Source: an uncultured Planctomycetaceae bacterium
GTDB lineage: Bacteria > Planctomycetota > Planctomycetia > Planctomycetales > Planctomycetaceae
Direction of reading: 5' to 3'
Assembly: GCA_903871805.1 (NCBI GenBank)
Contig: CAIQIE010000001.1
Coordinates: 1-64,000, forward strand
DNA length: 64,000 nt
Shown piece by piece: positions 63,547 through 64,000 of the stretch; positions within the stretch are counted from its first letter, which is position 1, and the number at the start of each line of letters is the position of its first letter. Under the pieces are notes generated by a model that saw only the letters and a list, made by a program, of their open reading frames with translations, ran no database searches and was not told the origin of the DNA. Made by a program: the position numbers and the translations under genes.

Positions 63547-64000
63547 ATGCTCTATTCGCCTTTCCCTGGACTGACATCCCGCCGGGAAATCCTTCGAAAC
63601 GGTGGCGGAGGGTTTGGTATGCTGGCGTTGGCCGGACTTTTTGCGTCCGAAAGTCAGGCTAACGAAACAGTGCGTGTTGAACGTCACGAGTTTCCGCATC
63701 ACCCGGCCAAAGTCAAACGGGTGATTCAGTTGTTCATGAACGGCGGGGCCAGCCCCATGGACACCTTTGACTACAAACCGGAGCTGGAACGTCTGCACGG
63801 ACAGATGCTGGGGCCAAAAGAGAAGCCTGAAGGATTTACGGCTCCGGCTGGCGCCGTCATGAAAAGTCCATTTACCTTTGCCCGGTACGGAGAAACCGGT
63901 CGCTGGGTCAGTTCCGTGTTTCCGCATCAGGCGAAGATTATTGATGAGCCCGCCTTTTTGATGGCCATGACTACGAAAACTAATGTGCATGGCCCCGCCA
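63547..64000 (+). CDS. DUF1501 protein, Tat-exported, 3' end outside window
   Basis: The first 151 residues of a second DUF1501 protein. A twin-arginine signal (TSRREILRNGGGGFGMLALAG) is followed by FPHHPAKVKRVIQLFMNGGASPMDTFDYKPEL, the standard family N-terminus, quoted here in part as FMNGGASPMDTFDYKPEL. The long unbroken frame runs to the window edge, while a minus-strand ORF over the same bases is merely its shadow. Start ATG 63547 is typical but has no clear ribosome site. A DUF1549/DUF1553 partner would normally lie just upstream; it is absent here. Family biochemistry is unknown. Confidence 0.92.
   Translation, partial: MLYSPFPGLTSRREILRNGGGGFGMLALAGLFASESQANETVRVERHEFPHHPAKVKRVIQLFMNGGASPMDTFDYKPELERLHGQMLGPKEKPEGFTAPAGAVMKSPFTFARYGETGRWVSSVFPHQAKIIDEPAFLMAMTTKTNVHGPA

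Noticed and set aside
63505-63990. 161-codon minus-strand ORF
   Set aside because: The plus strand encodes an unmistakable DUF1501 N-terminus that runs off the window.

Overview
The window looks like chromosomal DNA of a planctomycete (Planctomycetota, probably Planctomycetales). The case rests on gene content: two Tat-exported DUF1501 proteins, a secreted PQQ-propeller protein, a Gly-rich secreted protein paired with a SnoaL-like protein, a cytoplasmic Ser/Thr kinase, a PL10-like pectate lyase, a sialate-O-acetylesterase-type enzyme, mostly single-gene transcription units on both strands, and many 300-1400 bp gaps. No rRNA, tRNA or CRISPR array was seen. Both ends are cut inside genes: kbl at the left edge, a DUF1501 gene at the right.

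Layout. 0-9 kb: kbl, a secreted zincin, a ferredoxin-like protein, DUF1501, hflX, and a MacA/MacB-like adaptor-permease pair lacking its ATPase. 9-13.5 kb: secreted CehA/McbA-type PHP protein and a PQQ-propeller protein. 13.7-15.2 kb: an Rpn-family nuclease gene whose 3' third (a candidate intragenic antitoxin) is tandemly duplicated as a free-standing small ORF with a different number of four-residue repeats; this is the most interesting locus. 15.3-22 kb: YkgJ-type protein overlapping cutC, a two-domain esterase, a P2A cation ATPase. 22-29 kb: a three-domain LplT-PlsC-acyl-ACP-synthetase fusion, phosphoglycerate mutase, an exported helical protein whose stop codon lies in a 153-bp MITE-like element. 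29-45 kb: coiled-coil protein, kinase, orphan ABC ATPase, aminotransferase, DUF485 plus acetate-type symporter, pectate lyase, dicarboxylate-type symporter, HtrA protease, lipoprotein, rnpA, creatininase-like protein. 45-52 kb: release-factor-like protein, Y1 transposase with REP-like palindromes, the Gly-rich/SnoaL pair, a 1.4-kb gene-poor repeat-bearing stretch, an SDR. 52-64 kb: folE, membrane proteins, a YdiJ-like FAD/Fe-S oxidoreductase, an HD-GYP regulator, isochorismatase-like hydrolase, DUF374 acyltransferase, DUF1501.

Few true operons are visible. Translational coupling supports four pairs: adaptor/permease (ATGA overlap), cutC/YkgJ (ATGA overlap), DUF485/symporter (GTGA overlap), and folE with a membrane protein 4 bp downstream. 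Several convergent pairs are tightly packed (0, 3 and about 45-75 bp), some with hairpins that could end transcription from both sides. All functional names come from motif recognition by eye; no database search was run.
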